A DNA stretch of 64,000 nucleotides, taken from NCBI GenBank assembly GCA_963969495.1, contig OZ018326.1, positions 152,520,306 to 152,584,305 of the forward strand, written 5' to 3'. Source of the DNA: Ceratothoa steindachneri (Eukaryota > Arthropoda > Malacostraca > Isopoda > Cymothoidae). Shown piece by piece: positions 23,230 to 34,192 of the stretch. How positions within the stretch are numbered: the first letter of the stretch is position 1; the number at the start of each line of letters is the position of its first letter. The notes under the pieces were generated by a model. The model was not told the origin of the DNA. It did not search any database and worked only from the letters and a program-made list of their open reading frames with translations. The position numbers and the translations under genes are program-made.

Positions 23230-24560
23230 ATACACTATAAGGGTGTTTCGCGAAAGGCCAGGTCTTTGAATTGTGGCCGACCGCATCTTGCTTCATCTTA
23301 GAAGTGCACTCCGTAGCATTTTGCCCCGGTATTTTTCGATCTGGAGAAGTCCTATGCTACCGCGTGGCAATACGGTAACAAGAAGATCCTTAATTCTAAG
23401 GGAGTGAAGAGACGCATTCGCATTTTTACTACGTCTGAGTTCTTACTTACGAAATCGTCTATTCCGCGAATGAGGGGGGGGGGCAGACACCCTCTGAAAC
23501 CATAAGGCAAAAGGAGGGTTTCCTGCATGGAAGTGCCTACAGTGCTACGCTCTATGTCGGGAGCATCAACGTTATCAGCCTGGTCTCGCCAAATGATGTT
23601 CTCGCCACGCTCTAAGTAGATGATTTTTCGATCGCTTTCGACCCAACTAAGATTCCTACCTTAGATCATCGGCTCCGATAGGTTCTGAACGCGTCTTTCG
23701 TTACGCCGAATCGCACGACGCGTTTTGGTTTCCTCTGTTCAAGATCAAGTCGGTGAAATTGTGCTACCATCACGGGCATTACATATCCGAACCTGTTTCT
23801 ATATCAGACTTGCACGTATTCCTTGGTTTTGTATTCTACCGAGGCCTAACTTAGGAGGCGCACATTTGCAGCATTACGGTACCTTTTACTCGCTCCAATG
23901 ATGTTTTACGTCTGTGGTGTTCAATATTTGTGCCGCTAATAGGGCTACCCTTCTCATCGTTTGCCGCTCCTTTGTTCGCAATAAATGAATTTGAATATCT
24001 ATTGCGGCAGGTGTATTCGATCGATCACCCTGGTCTCTGATCGGTGACTGGTACTTTTTCACGTCCTATAGATAGCCAACGACTTTCATCTCGTCCCATA
24101 TTGATCTCGACGGTACATATAGAATAAAGTAGGAGAGAGGCTCCAATCGTGCCATAAATTCTTTGTGTTCAGGGCTATGAAACGCATTTTAATGTCTGTC
24201 GTTACTCCGCTGTGCCCAAAGCTTCCTTAGTATTGCCATTACTGCGTGTGTATTCATTTGAGCATACATCATGTAATGTTGGGGCGTATCTGATTGAATA
24301 GTTGGTTTCTATGCCGTATCACGGCCCACTTTGAAGCCGGAGGGGACTTTCAAGGCCGGGCTAGTTGACACAAACCGTTCGGTACTGAAGATTAGGTACG
24401 CATTGCGCCTTGTTCGGTGGTGCTTTTGTAATTCATAGCGAATTACAGAACTGAGTGATGTATTGGATTTTCCGCAACTTTTCGTTCTCAGTAGAGCATC
24501 GACGGTACCAAGTCATTTTTCTCGCCCCCTAATCAGGCACATTCGTGTGACCCTTCATCG
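23230..24560 (+). pseudogene. Highly decayed LINE reverse transcriptase
   Basis: No long open frame, but conceptual translation across frames gives RT landmarks in the right order: FDLEKSYATAWQYG (about 23340; the family usually has FDLEKAYDTTW), then SINVISLVSPNDVLATL followed by VDDFSIAFDPTK (about 23560-23650). VDD is the palm motif with its first position mutated to stop. Later traces are weak. Known LINE RTs of arthropods combine exactly these motifs. The rest of the element is not recoverable by eye. Confidence 0.45.
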
Positions 24561-24799
24561 GATGGAGCTCCGATCGGATAATGAAACCAGCATAAAGATC
24601 AGCATAATAATCGATGGTGACCCTTAGGGCACCAGGAGCCGATCCTTTTTGTAAGGGGAATAGGGAAGTATGTTGATACAATCGGCAGGATTATTTGGAA
24701 CAGAGCAGACGAGTGTGTAGGTTTGTTGTGCTGTGAACACAAGAAAGGAAATACATTGGTGTTGTGAGATTGGCTGTATTTGTGATGATCTGTGTAAGA
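24561..24799. other. Unassigned
   Basis: No supported gene between two decayed LINE RTs on opposite strands. Confidence 0.4.
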
Positions 24800-26790
24800 T
24801 CTACCTACCACCACCGGAGTGAGCACAGCAAGTCCACCAATCTGTGGCCAGACCCTTCTGCCATTGTCTTATATTTGATGAGTTTGCCCTAAAGATAGAC
24901 ACTTTGTGATTTCGGCAGGTTCAGGATGTTATGCCACCCATTGTATCGGGATATGGCGTTTTAGATCCTGTTAGTAAAGAGAATGGCAGTTTGTTTGGGT
25001 GTATTTGGACTAATGCATGTCTCTTCTTCCATTTACTCACTAATAATCTTTTTGTTGCTTCCAGTCTTCCTTATCCTCTCATCAATATCATGCTTTCTAC
25101 ATTCAAACCGTAGAAATACACAGTTCACAATCAGCTCTTCTTTACACATCATCCTGCCTCTATCCTAACACTGTTCCCAGCCCATTTATCAGCATCTCTC
25201 GCCCTATATTGTGGCCCAAAAATTCAGCTATCATGTGCACCACTCACAAGTATCCTCTCCACCATTCCATCTATAAGTTGGGCACTTTACCTACAGGTAT
25301 CCCTATCTTACCTTGAATAAGAACAATCTTCCCTAGTTTCCATTATACACTTGTACCATGTAAGGCTCCTTTTTTTTAATTTATTCCTCCTTTCGAAACA
25401 TTTTTCCCACTATCTTCCGTTTCAGGGCTTCCTTAGCGCCCTGGTCCCCATATTATCTAACCATTCTTACCATATTCAACTCATTCTGCCTTTTATGCTT
25501 CTCAAACATATCCTTCCGGTAGTAAACTGTAATTCTCCGATATCTATAGTCATTTATCACTTCTAGAATATCATTTTTCAGGATTCATCCATCATCTCTA
25601 CCTACAACGAATATTATTACTTTACATTTTCATAGCCTAAGCCTTATGCTCCATTCTTACCCATACTGACACACTACATTTAAGAGTCCTTGTAGACCTT
25701 TCTCTGTCTCACTGAGCATGACTCTATCATCTACATACCCTAGAAAATTCAGTGGCTTTCCTCCAACCATGACGCCTTGGTTAGCTCTCTTTACCCTTTC
25801 CAGTAATTCTTCTATTTAGCAGCTAAATAAAGTTGGTAACATGGTACATCCCAGTGTGACCCCCATATCATTCTGCATCCATTTCCTTGCAACTTTAATT
25901 TGACTCTATTATTCTCATAAAGTCTTCTAATAACAATAAAATGCTTACATATACTCCAAACTCTTGCAAATACTTTCTGCCTATTTATTATATGAAAGGC
26001 TTTTGCTATGCCTAGAACGCCAACATACAGCACTTCACCTTCCTTCCTATCTTTGTCTATTTCAGTCTAGAAGAAAAAATAGGTTGTCTCTGGTTCCTCC
26101 CCCAACCCTACAACCATTCCTCTCATCTCCCAATATCCTTTATTGTTCCTTTAATTCCTTCAGTTTCCTTGTAATAATACTACCAAACACCTTCTCAACT
26201 ACATCCATTATAGCTATTGACCTGTAAATACCTATATGTTTTTCATCTTTACCTCTACCCTTGTGGATGAGTGATCCTGCTGTGCTGCCAATACACAGGG
26301 GTCGATCCATTTATCAGCATATCGATGAATACCATTGCAAATATTTCCCTCCTTCTTTTCTCCTCAATGGTTCAGAAACTCACCTAACATCCTCTTTTCA
26401 TCCATGGTTGTATGATTATTTTTTTCAGTCCTACTCTTCTATTTTCCATCTCCACCAGTATATTATTTATCGTCCTCACTCTTGCCTTCTGGAGTTGCCA
26501 GTATGATCATTTCGTCACTCCTTTATATATATTCAGGGCTTTTCTTATATGTTTCCATTGATGTTTTTCACTCAGCCTACCTTATTCCATTGTTCTATCT
26601 TCCCAGTCTCCTATTTGCCCTTAGCCTCCCAGACTACCTGTTCCATTCTCTTTTTCTACAATTTATATACCAACTCCATCCTCTCCACTTGTCCTATTTT
26701 CTACTCCCTCCTCTCTCTTTCTTTTGCTTTAGTTTCCTGAAATTTATATTAATATTTTCACTTATAAGGTATTATATAGGTTGTTATGGG
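24800..26790 (-). pseudogene. Decayed LINE reverse transcriptase (RTE/CR1-unlike, zinc-tailed type)
   Basis: Minus-strand RT with blocks in order: GSLIHKGRGKDEKHIG then YRSIAIMDVVEKVFGSIIT (about 26200-26290), LLYVGVLGIAKAFHIINRQ (about 26010; expected Asp and Tyr are lost), GVTLGCTMLPTLFSC (about 25860), LERVKRANQGVMVGG and GYVDDRVMLSETEKGLQGLL (about 25700), where YVDD is intact. Toward the C-terminus CPTYRWNG (about 25265) looks like the zinc-ribbon tail found in some arthropod LINEs. Many stops. The upstream part (26300-26790) gives only NGRIPENGREEGR-like traces. Confidence 0.6.
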
Positions 26791-26794
26791 AGGA

Positions 26795-26885
26795 AACGGT
26801 TGGCTAAATGTACACCGGTAGAGGGCAACTTGGTGGTCTCCCGTCCAAATGCTGACAAAGCCTAATGTTGCTTAACTTCGGCGTA
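26795..26885 (-). repeat. 5S rRNA-derived repeat (SINE3-like) or 5S pseudogene
   Basis: In reverse complement the stretch has CCGAAGTTAAGCAAC, then a GGC block and TTGGACGGGAGACC, followed by a degenerate tail with TACCGGTGT. This is the order found in the 3' two-thirds of 5S rRNA, including its internal promoter region. The 5' third is not recognisable. A working 5S gene is unlikely; a 5S-derived SINE or truncated pseudogene fits. Confidence 0.55.
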
Positions 26886-27292
26886 GCCCTTTTGAGGTAC
26901 TGAGTTACCGAGCGCTGACCTTGGGCTGACTCCAAATTTATTTTATTTACTACGCTATAGGCGGGAGATGAGAGGATCGGTTAAATGCACGTATGGAGAA
27001 GGGAAATCCAAGAGGGAAGATTTTTGGACTGGTGCAAAAATCAATTCGTTTAATGTGTCTGATATTTTAAGCGGGGTTTACTTATGTCAAGGTCTACGGA
27101 TGGCCTACGCTTATATTTCGAGCGGACAGTTTTACTTTGTAATTGAAAGACATAACTCTGATAACTCAATGACCTTGGACTTCATTTTGAATGGTTATTT
27201 ATCATGTCAAAAAATGTGGGTGTGCTCCGCGCTGATGAATCTTGGGGTTTGGGGTAGAGCTTGTTTGAATAGAAAGTTTGTTCGTGTGTTCC

Positions 27293-27392
<100 letters not shown>

Positions 27393-27482
27393 AAAGTAGC
27401 GCGAGAGAATGATGGAAATGAATCCATTAAACCACATTGAAAGAGAAAACGGAATAATTTTTCCTTGCAGTAATATTTATAT

Positions 27483-27595
27483 TACCTTTTTTGGAAAAAT
27501 CCGTGCAGGGAAGCGATTCGAACCAGGCACACTGAGGCAGCGAGCACCGCTTTGATCACAGTTAAAAGTATGCCGTTAGTACACTACGCTACGCA
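27483..27595 (-). repeat. tRNA-derived SINE-like sequence
   Basis: Reverse complement shows TAGCGTAGTGTACTAACG (A-box-like) and, about 60 nt on, GGTTCGAATCG (near-perfect B box). Flanks are AT-rich and no CCA or closed acceptor stem is seen. It lies within the material inserted in the Gypsy LTR. Confidence 0.6.
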
Positions 27596-27679
27596 GAGAA
27601 CCAAAAAATTCTCTGAATAGAATAGCTTTTAAGGAACACTGTCGCCAGCTTAAACGGAGACTATGAAAGAAATAAAAAA

Positions 27680-28312
<633 letters not shown>

Positions 28313-28316
28313 TTGG

Positions 28317-28535
<219 letters not shown>

Positions 28536-28664
28536 AAACTGTGACACACAGGCCAGCTGGTTAGCTGAGGGACAGAGATAGTTTTAGGAAATAAGATTTC
28601 TTAACCACATAAATTCTGGCACCAGACTGAAATTATTCTTGTAATGACGCAATTTTAACTGAAA

Positions 28665-29942
28665 TTATTATGCACTCGGCCTCTTAGAAATACCAAAATG
28701 GGGTCTTTGGCAAATGCTATCCGTCTACCAGATCGCGTGTAAACGTTCAGATTATTATTATTTTCTTAAGGTAACTGGCGAAGATTTTCATCACTATTGT
28801 TCTCGTTAAGATTCCTTGTTGAATGATTTGCTCTTCGGTCCGATATAGTCAAGATCCTTCATCCCTCTTTCTCCTGAGTACTTGCATGTTGCTCTCTACT
28901 ATTATATGAAAGCAGGAGTCTTGCTGGCTTCAGCCTGTCTACCGTGATCGTCTCTCGCTTGCCATTGGGAAGTTCTATTTTGTATACTATTCGTCGCGCT
29001 CGACCACGAGGAATGGGCCAGCATATGGCGCTTCTAACGGCTTACAAACGCGATCGACTCGGACCCACATTTGCTTCGCATCTCGTAGTTTTTTAGGTAG
29101 AGACGATTTTGGGACCGAGTGCAGGTGTCCTCCAGATAACTGAGTGGAGATGATCTGTGACATTGCTTTAGCTAATTCGTTGATGAATTTACGATCAGCT
29201 TTCATCGAAATGGACGAAACTAAGGGCTTTGGGCAGAAAAGAATTGTCCCTGTAACTGCCGTGAATGACGAGAAACTAGAATCATTGGGCCAGGAACGAA
29301 TGCCCAAAAGAACAACTTGTAGTGCCATTAACATTCTTGCCGACGAGCCATTATGGAACTCTTCAGAGTCCTGTGTGCCCTTTCTACAATCTTATTTGTG
29401 ATTGGTCAGTACGCCATGATTCGGAGACGATGAAAATCAACGAGAGCAGATAATTCTTTGAAAAGCTCAGATTCGAATTGAGCACTTCTGTCCATTTTTA
29501 CGTATAATGGGACACTAAACCTGGAAATCCAGCCATCTAAGATGGCTAAAGTAACCTTTGCAGCACTAATGTCTGGGATCGGCAATGCTTTTATCCACCT
29601 TATAGCTCGGTCTATGCATGACAGAAGGTAGCGGTTATGCGACGGGTAGGACTGTCCAGGAAGTCTGCATGGTGGCAGTGAGCCAACGATATCGATGTCC
29701 ACCGTCTCGAACCTTGACGTGGGAATATTGATAGGCAGAATTGGAGATTTGGTGTGGCGATTAATCTCGAAAGCTTGGCACGAGAGGCATTCTGGTACCC
29801 AGGAGCGGATGTCCCTGTCCATATTGGCCCCAAAATATCTCGCCTTGATCAGCCGAAAATATGCTTTAACTCCAGGATGAGATAAGTTGTGTAATTGCTT
29901 GCAAATTACCATCCTTAAGCTGTAGCCACAAACGGTCATGGG
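28665..29942 (-). pseudogene. Gypsy 1 integrase
   Basis: Reads from VCGYSLRMVICKQLHNLSHP into the HHCC zinc domain: His pair in LHNLSHPGVK and Cys pair in ECLSCQ (29406-29939). The catalytic core begins at FETVDIDIVGSLP (first Asp) and continues to VKMDRSAQFES, where DRSAQF replaces the usual DRGxQF (second Asp kept). After breaks, the C-terminal part (28987-29334) holds MKADRKFINELAKAM and YAGPFLVVERDE, then LPNGKRETITVDRLKPARLL and a YTRSGRRI tail near 28700. Family role: inserts LTR cDNA into chromosomes. Frameshifts between 29334 and 29406 inactivate it. Confidence 0.85.
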
Positions 29943-29962
29943 TATCTAGATGTTACTTCACA

Positions 29963-30480
29963 TTACAGTTGAGCGTCCCCGTGAAAAGGAAATGGTTTTA
30001 CTCCGGACCGTAATGACTTCATTTCTTCGTCATTTTTCTGTGCTGTTGCCGGAGATCGGAGGTTAAATAAGTCAATTTGGACTGCATTGACGTTCCGTGA
30101 TACGCAATCAGCAACTACGTTATCTTGACTACGTACGTATGCCACATCGCAAATATATTCCAAGATCGCCGTCCAGTTACGCTGTTGCCTGTCTGTTTTG
30201 GTGTACAATGGCAAAAAAGAGGCTAACCCCAGCGGTTTGTGTTCCGTGCACAGTGTTTCATGACGACCTTCGATCATGTGCCAAAAATGGACAACAGCAA
30301 GATACGCTGCCAGGAGTTCCCTGTCGTAGGTGGAGTATGCTTGCTGTGTCAGGCTCGACTTGCTCGAGGAAAAGGCCACGGGTTGCGGGGATCCGTTATT
30401 TACCATTTAGTGAATTGCAGAATCTACCGCGCATTGGGAGCTGTTCGTCACTAACTGATATGGCGAGTCTTTAGGTAGCG
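29963..30480 (-). pseudogene. Gypsy 1 RNase H domain
   Basis: Open frame 29963-30406 with PVAFSSSKSSLTQQAYSTYD, RELLAAYLAVVHFWHMIEGR, CTEHKPL and VAYVRSQDNVVADCVSR. These match the Gypsy RNase H order: substrate block, Glu helix (RELLA), TDHKPL-like and VADxLSR. The expected Asp in TDHKPL is Glu here (TEHKPL). The N-terminal third runs on in another frame to about 30480. Role: removes RNA template during cDNA synthesis. Confidence 0.82.
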
Positions 30481-30519
30481 AATGACAGCTTGACTTAGTT
30501 TGTCAAAGCTACTTTAGTG

Positions 30520-30964
30520 GCATTAAATGCTTCCCGTGCAGCAATATCCCAAATGAGCTCACGAGTCCGAGGTTGAATTCGCGCGAGCTCAGTTAAAGGT
30601 GCAGTAAAATTCGCTATATTCATTCTGTAGTAGCCTAGCATATCCAGCTATCTGCCTAGTCCCTTGTAATCCGTTGGTAATGGCATAACGCTGGTCTCCC
30701 TTATCTTCTTAGGTGGCGGGCGAAATACGATGGCCGAAGGAGATCGATTTCTTCTTTCATAAAATCGCACTTTTCCATAGATATACATAGATTATTTTCA
30801 GTCAGGATTTTGAATACTTAGTCTAAATGGCCATTTATACTGTCTGAAAATATAAAAATTTCGTCTTTATACAAAAGACAAACTCCAACCACGAAATAAA
30901 TTGTCCATATGACGCTGAAAAGTGCAACTTACATTTTTGAGACCAAAGGGCAACCTCAAAAATT
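30520..30964 (-). pseudogene. Gypsy 1 reverse transcriptase, C-terminal half
   Basis: Begins abruptly at FLRLPFGLKNVSCTFQRHMD (about 30950), the conserved Gypsy finger-palm block. The palm motif follows as YKDEIFIFSDSINGHLD (about 30850), where YxDD has become YKDE. GYYRMNIANFTAPLTEL (about 30615) is the connection region. Stops and shifts throughout. Upstream RT, protease and gag are missing: a TAA and LTR sequence sit directly before the first block. Confidence 0.75.
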
Positions 30965-30965
30965 A

Positions 30966-31057
30966 CAGCAACGGATGGTCTACGCTTATATTTCGAGCGG
31001 GCAGTTTTACATTGTAATTGAAAGACGGAACTCTGATAACTTAATGATCTTGGACTT
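30966..31057 (-). repeat. Gypsy 1 right (5') LTR, inner piece
   Basis: Matches 27096-27190 of the left LTR ('acggatgg' then 'ctacgcttatatttcgagcg' to 'cttggactt'). It ends at the 12-bp LINE-B target duplication GATCTTGGACTT (31046-31057). The LTR resumes at 36464. Confidence 0.78.
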
Positions 31058-31315
31058 GCATTGCATTTTGTGTATAGAAAGAACAGAGAGGGACTGCTGT
31101 AACACGGCAGTCGGGTAGTCAGAGAGGAGCGTTGCGGAAAATAATTAAGAAAGGGACAGCGAGAGTAGATAGGTCGGTGGCTATACACCGAAGCGAGGTG
31201 TTGTAGTGAGGGTGTAGGTTGTGTGGTAATTGACTGGGCGAGGGTTGGGGGCAAGTCAGGGGGAGGAGGTTGACAGTCCATCCGGAAACGCGTTATTCAC
31301 GATGCCTTATTGGTT
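31058..31315 (-). other. LINE-B copy 1 3' UTR
   Basis: Aligns with the 3' UTR of copy 2 (59339-59551): 'aaggcatc', 'gaataacgcgtttcc', 'cggtgtatagccaccgacct', 'tttccgcaac', 'tgactacc'. The last ~35 bp before the target duplication are unique and end CACAAAATGCAATGC, with no simple repeat. Confidence 0.75.
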
Positions 31316-34192
31316 TTATGCGAAGAATGGTACGGGTGGCAGGTGTTCGTGGGCCGCGGGATATCGCGGCGCCATCGCGTACCTTCTTACATGTAGCGAG
31401 GTGTAAAGTGGGTCTGTGGTGAGTTTTCCAAGTTGTTTTGTAAGTCTGGTGTGAGCGTAGGTGTTGAGAGGAGTTAGTTTGTTGTTGTTGTGTAGTGCGT
31501 CCATTCTCGAGTACAGCGGCGAACGGCAAGCGCGGTTCAGAGCAGAGTTCTGAATGCGCTGAGCCTTTCGCTTCCAGGTGTCGCTCGAAGCTACGAGTGA
31601 CAGTGGGGCGTACGTGAGAATGGGACGCACGAGTGCTTTGTATAAGTGTAGTTTTAGTTTTTTACTCGCTGGGTAGAACCTACCCAGCGATGCGTTTGTA
31701 CGTGAGGCTCTTGCTTGTATTATGTTCTGCTGTAAGTTAAACCTGAGGGATTTGTCGAATGTTACCCCCAGGATTTTGGTGCACTGTGTGTATGCGAGCC
31801 TTGTTGGGTTTTGGTGGATCATGTTTGGTGTGTGTGAGTAGATTTGTAGGTTGTGTATGAAGTGATCTCTAGCGCCGTAGAGTGTCATCTGTGTCTTCTG
31901 AGGATTCGTGGCAATCAGCCATTTGTCCTCGTAGTCTGTCTTCTCGTCAAGTATTCTTTGTGCGTGGAGCGCGATTTCTTCGGGGGCCCGGCCGCTGACG
32001 AGAATGGTCTCGTCGTCGGCGTAGGCCACTATGTATGTGTGAACGCAGTTTTCTGGTGGGCGTAGGGTGTCGTTTGTGAACATAATGTAGAGTGTGGGTG
32101 CCAGAACGCTTCCTTGGGGAACGCCTGAGCGTGGTGTGAAGGGTCTTGAAAGGGTGTTGTTGTATCTGATGTGGCAGCGCCGTCCAGTGAGGTAGTGTGA
32201 GAGGAGCCTTCTGGTGCAGAGAGGTAACTCCGTGTTGTTGGCGAGTTTCCAACGGAGTCCCTCGTGCCACACCTTGTCAAAGGCTTTCTCCACGTCCTTA
32301 CTGACGGAGAGAGTCTTTTGGTGTATCTGTCGTTTCTTCTGTATTCTGTCGTGTACGATGGTCACGGCCGCCTGAGTGGACCTGCCTCTCCTGAACCCGT
32401 ATTGATGGGGGGAGAACCAGTCCCTCTCTTCCAGGAACTCCTGTAGGCGGCAGTTGACCATACGTTCGAGTATTTTGCCTAGGTGCTCTAATAGAGCAAT
32501 AGGCCTGTAATTGTTTGGGTGTTTTGGGTCTTTGTGTTGTTTATGAAGGAGTATATTGTGAGAGACTTTGAATATTTTAGGGAAGTGGCCTGAGGCTAGA
32601 GAGGCGTTGAATAGATGTGTGAGTGTGGGGTATATGTCTGCGGGGAGGTTATGTATTAGTGTGGCTGGTAGGCCGGAGGGGCCGGGGGCGCGTTTTGGTG
32701 TCGATTTTATGTAGTGTTTTGTTTCCTCGACGGTGATTGGAGTGGTAAGTGTGGACGTATAGTCGAGCACCTCCATGCGTATCAGGGGGGCAGGCCTCAG
32801 CTCGTGAGCATGAGTCCGGCACCATTCCTGAATGTCCTGGAAGTGCTCCTGCGCATGTAGTTTTGGTGGGTTGTGGGTGTGTACTGTGTCCCAGTGGGAT
32901 CTGAATGTGTCGAGGATGTCATTGGTGTCTGTGAGTGTGTGGTTGTTTATTTTTAGTGTTATTGGTTTGGGTGGTTCCGTACCCAGCATCCTTTTCACGT
33001 GCCGCCAGAAGAAGGAAGGGTCCATGCAACGGGTGTCGTCCGCGATGCGGACGACCTCACGCCACTGCCGGTTCCTATCTAGCTGCACGCATTGAAGGAT
33101 GTGGGCACGTAGTTGGTTGATGTTCTGTTGTCGTGGGCCTCTGGTGTAGTGTTTCTTGTACTGTGTGAGAAGTCTCTGTGTGTGTATTGAAAATGTGAAG
33201 TGTTTTAAGCAGGTGTAGTTTTTGCGTGGAGAGTGTAGATCCTGTGCGGTGGTGATGGTGTCCAAGAGTGAGCACCAGTGGTGGTCTATTTGTCCTGGAT
33301 TGGTGTTCTCCAGGTCGAGGTTATGTGGTGTGTTCGTGGATATGTGGCTCCTGAATTCAGCCCAGTTTGTGTTTTTGTAGTCGTATATAGGTGATGTGGG
33401 GATGAGTATGGGGGATGGGGATATGAGAAGGCATATTGGTATGTGGTCTGATAGTACGTGGGGACCGGGTGCAATGTGAGTGTAGAATCGTGTGGCGTGG
33501 TCGTTGCGGAAGACCACATCCGGGGATGTGGTGCCCCTGCGCGTGCCGAAGAACGTGGGGAAGGCAGGGCCGATGTGTTCGCAGCCGAAACGCCGCAAGG
33601 CACCGGCCAAGTAACTCCCCGCATCGTTCGTATTGTTGGAAAGGAGTGTCGGGTGAAAAGCGTTGAGGTCCTCCGCGAAGAAGATAGGAAGGTTGTAGTT
33701 TGAAAGGGCCCGGAGTGGGACTTCTAAGTTTAGCTGTATTCGTGGTGGTCTGTAATGTGTGGCCACTATTATGGGGCCAGAGCTTGTGTCTATTTTGCAG
33801 GCCAGAAAGGGGGTGTCGCGTGTGTTGACGAGGGTGTGGTGTATGTTGCGCTTGACTAGAATCGCAGATCCTAGGTGCCGCGCCTGTGGGGATAAGTATG
33901 TGTGATAGCCTGCAATGCGAAGTCTGTTGTTGGGAGGGTGTAAGCTGGTGGAGTTCAGGAGTATGATGTCGGGTCTTTGTGTGTTGAGTACCCAGTTGGC
34001 GACCGTATGACGAATACCGTGCCAACTGCGTACGTTTAATTGTATTACACTAATACGACCTATTGTCGTGGTCTTAGTGCGCGGGAGGCTGACTTGCCAG
34101 GAATCGTCCCCTTCTCCTTGGTTATTGCCCAGGAGGCGTGAGGGGCGAGTACCTTGACTCGTGTTGATGCTTGTTTGTGAGGCACGGCCGTG
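31316..34192 (-). CDS. LINE-B ORF2: endonuclease + reverse transcriptase
   Basis: An open frame of 959 codons. The APE-type endonuclease starts at ISVIQLNVRSWHGIRHTVAN (about 34045) and includes RPDIILLNST, FFAEDLNAFHP (usual GDLNA is EDLNA), TTSPDVVFRND and VLSDHIPICL. A linker with HWCSLLDTIT follows, then the RT: RAPGPSGLPATLIHNLP, NYRPIALLEHLGKILERMV, FRRGRSTQAAVTIV, SKDVEKAFDKVWHEGLRWKL, SGVPQGSVLAPTLYIMF and AYADDETILVS with intact YADD. The thumb is RKAQRIQNSALNRACRSP and the end VPFFA. No ATG lies in frame before the endonuclease; the first in-frame ATGs come inside the linker. It overlaps ORF1 by 133 nt. It is probably a competent or recently competent protein. Confidence 0.92.
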   Translation of the reverse strand, partial: HGRASQTSINTSQGTRPSRLLGNNQGEGDDSWQVSLPRTKTTTIGRISVIQLNVRSWHGIRHTVANWVLNTQRPDIILLNSTSLHPPNNRLRIAGYHTYLSPQARHLGSAILVKRNIHHTLVNTRDTPFLACKIDTSSGPIIVATHYRPPRIQLNLEVPLRALSNYNLPIFFAEDLNAFHPTLLSNNTNDAGSYLAGALRRFGCEHIGPAFPTFFGTRRGTTSPDVVFRNDHATRFYTHIAPGPHVLSDHIPICLLISPSPILIPTSPIYDYKNTNWAEFRSHISTNTPHNLDLENTNPGQIDHHWCSLLDTITTAQDLHSPRKNYTCLKHFTFSIHTQRLLTQYKKHYTRGPRQQNINQLRAHILQCVQLDRNRQWREVVRIADDTRCMDPSFFWRHVKRMLGTEPPKPITLKINNHTLTDTNDILDTFRSHWDTVHTHNPPKLHAQEHFQDIQEWCRTHAHELRPAPLIRMEVLDYTSTLTTPITVEETKHYIKSTPKRAPGPSGLPATLIHNLPADIYPTLTHLFNASLASGHFPKIFKVSHNILLHKQHKDPKHPNNYRPIALLEHLGKILERMVNCRLQEFLEERDWFSPHQYGFRRGRSTQAAVTIVHDRIQKKRQIHQKTLSVSKDVEKAFDKVWHEGLRWKLANNTELPLCTRRLLSHYLTGRRCHIRYNNTLSRPFTPRSGVPQGSVLAPTLYIMFTNDTLRPPENCVHTYIVAYADDETILVSGRAPEEIALHAQRILDEKTDYEDKWLIATNPQKTQMTLYGARDHFIHNLQIYSHTPNMIHQNPTRLAYTQCTKILGVTFDKSLRFNLQQNIIQARASRTNASLGRFYPASKKLKLHLYKALVRPILTYAPLSLVASSDTWKRKAQRIQNSALNRACRSPLYSRMDALHNNNKLTPLNTYAHTRLTKQLGKLTTDPLYTSLHVRRYAMAPRYPAAHEHLPPVPFFA

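Noticed and set aside
31853..32446. Plus-strand frames of 60-70 residues over LINE-B ORF2
   Set aside because: Antisense shadows of an intact minus-strand reading frame.
33357..34025. 222-residue minus-strand frame
   Set aside because: Shadow of the LINE-B ORF2 endonuclease in another frame; low-complexity composition.
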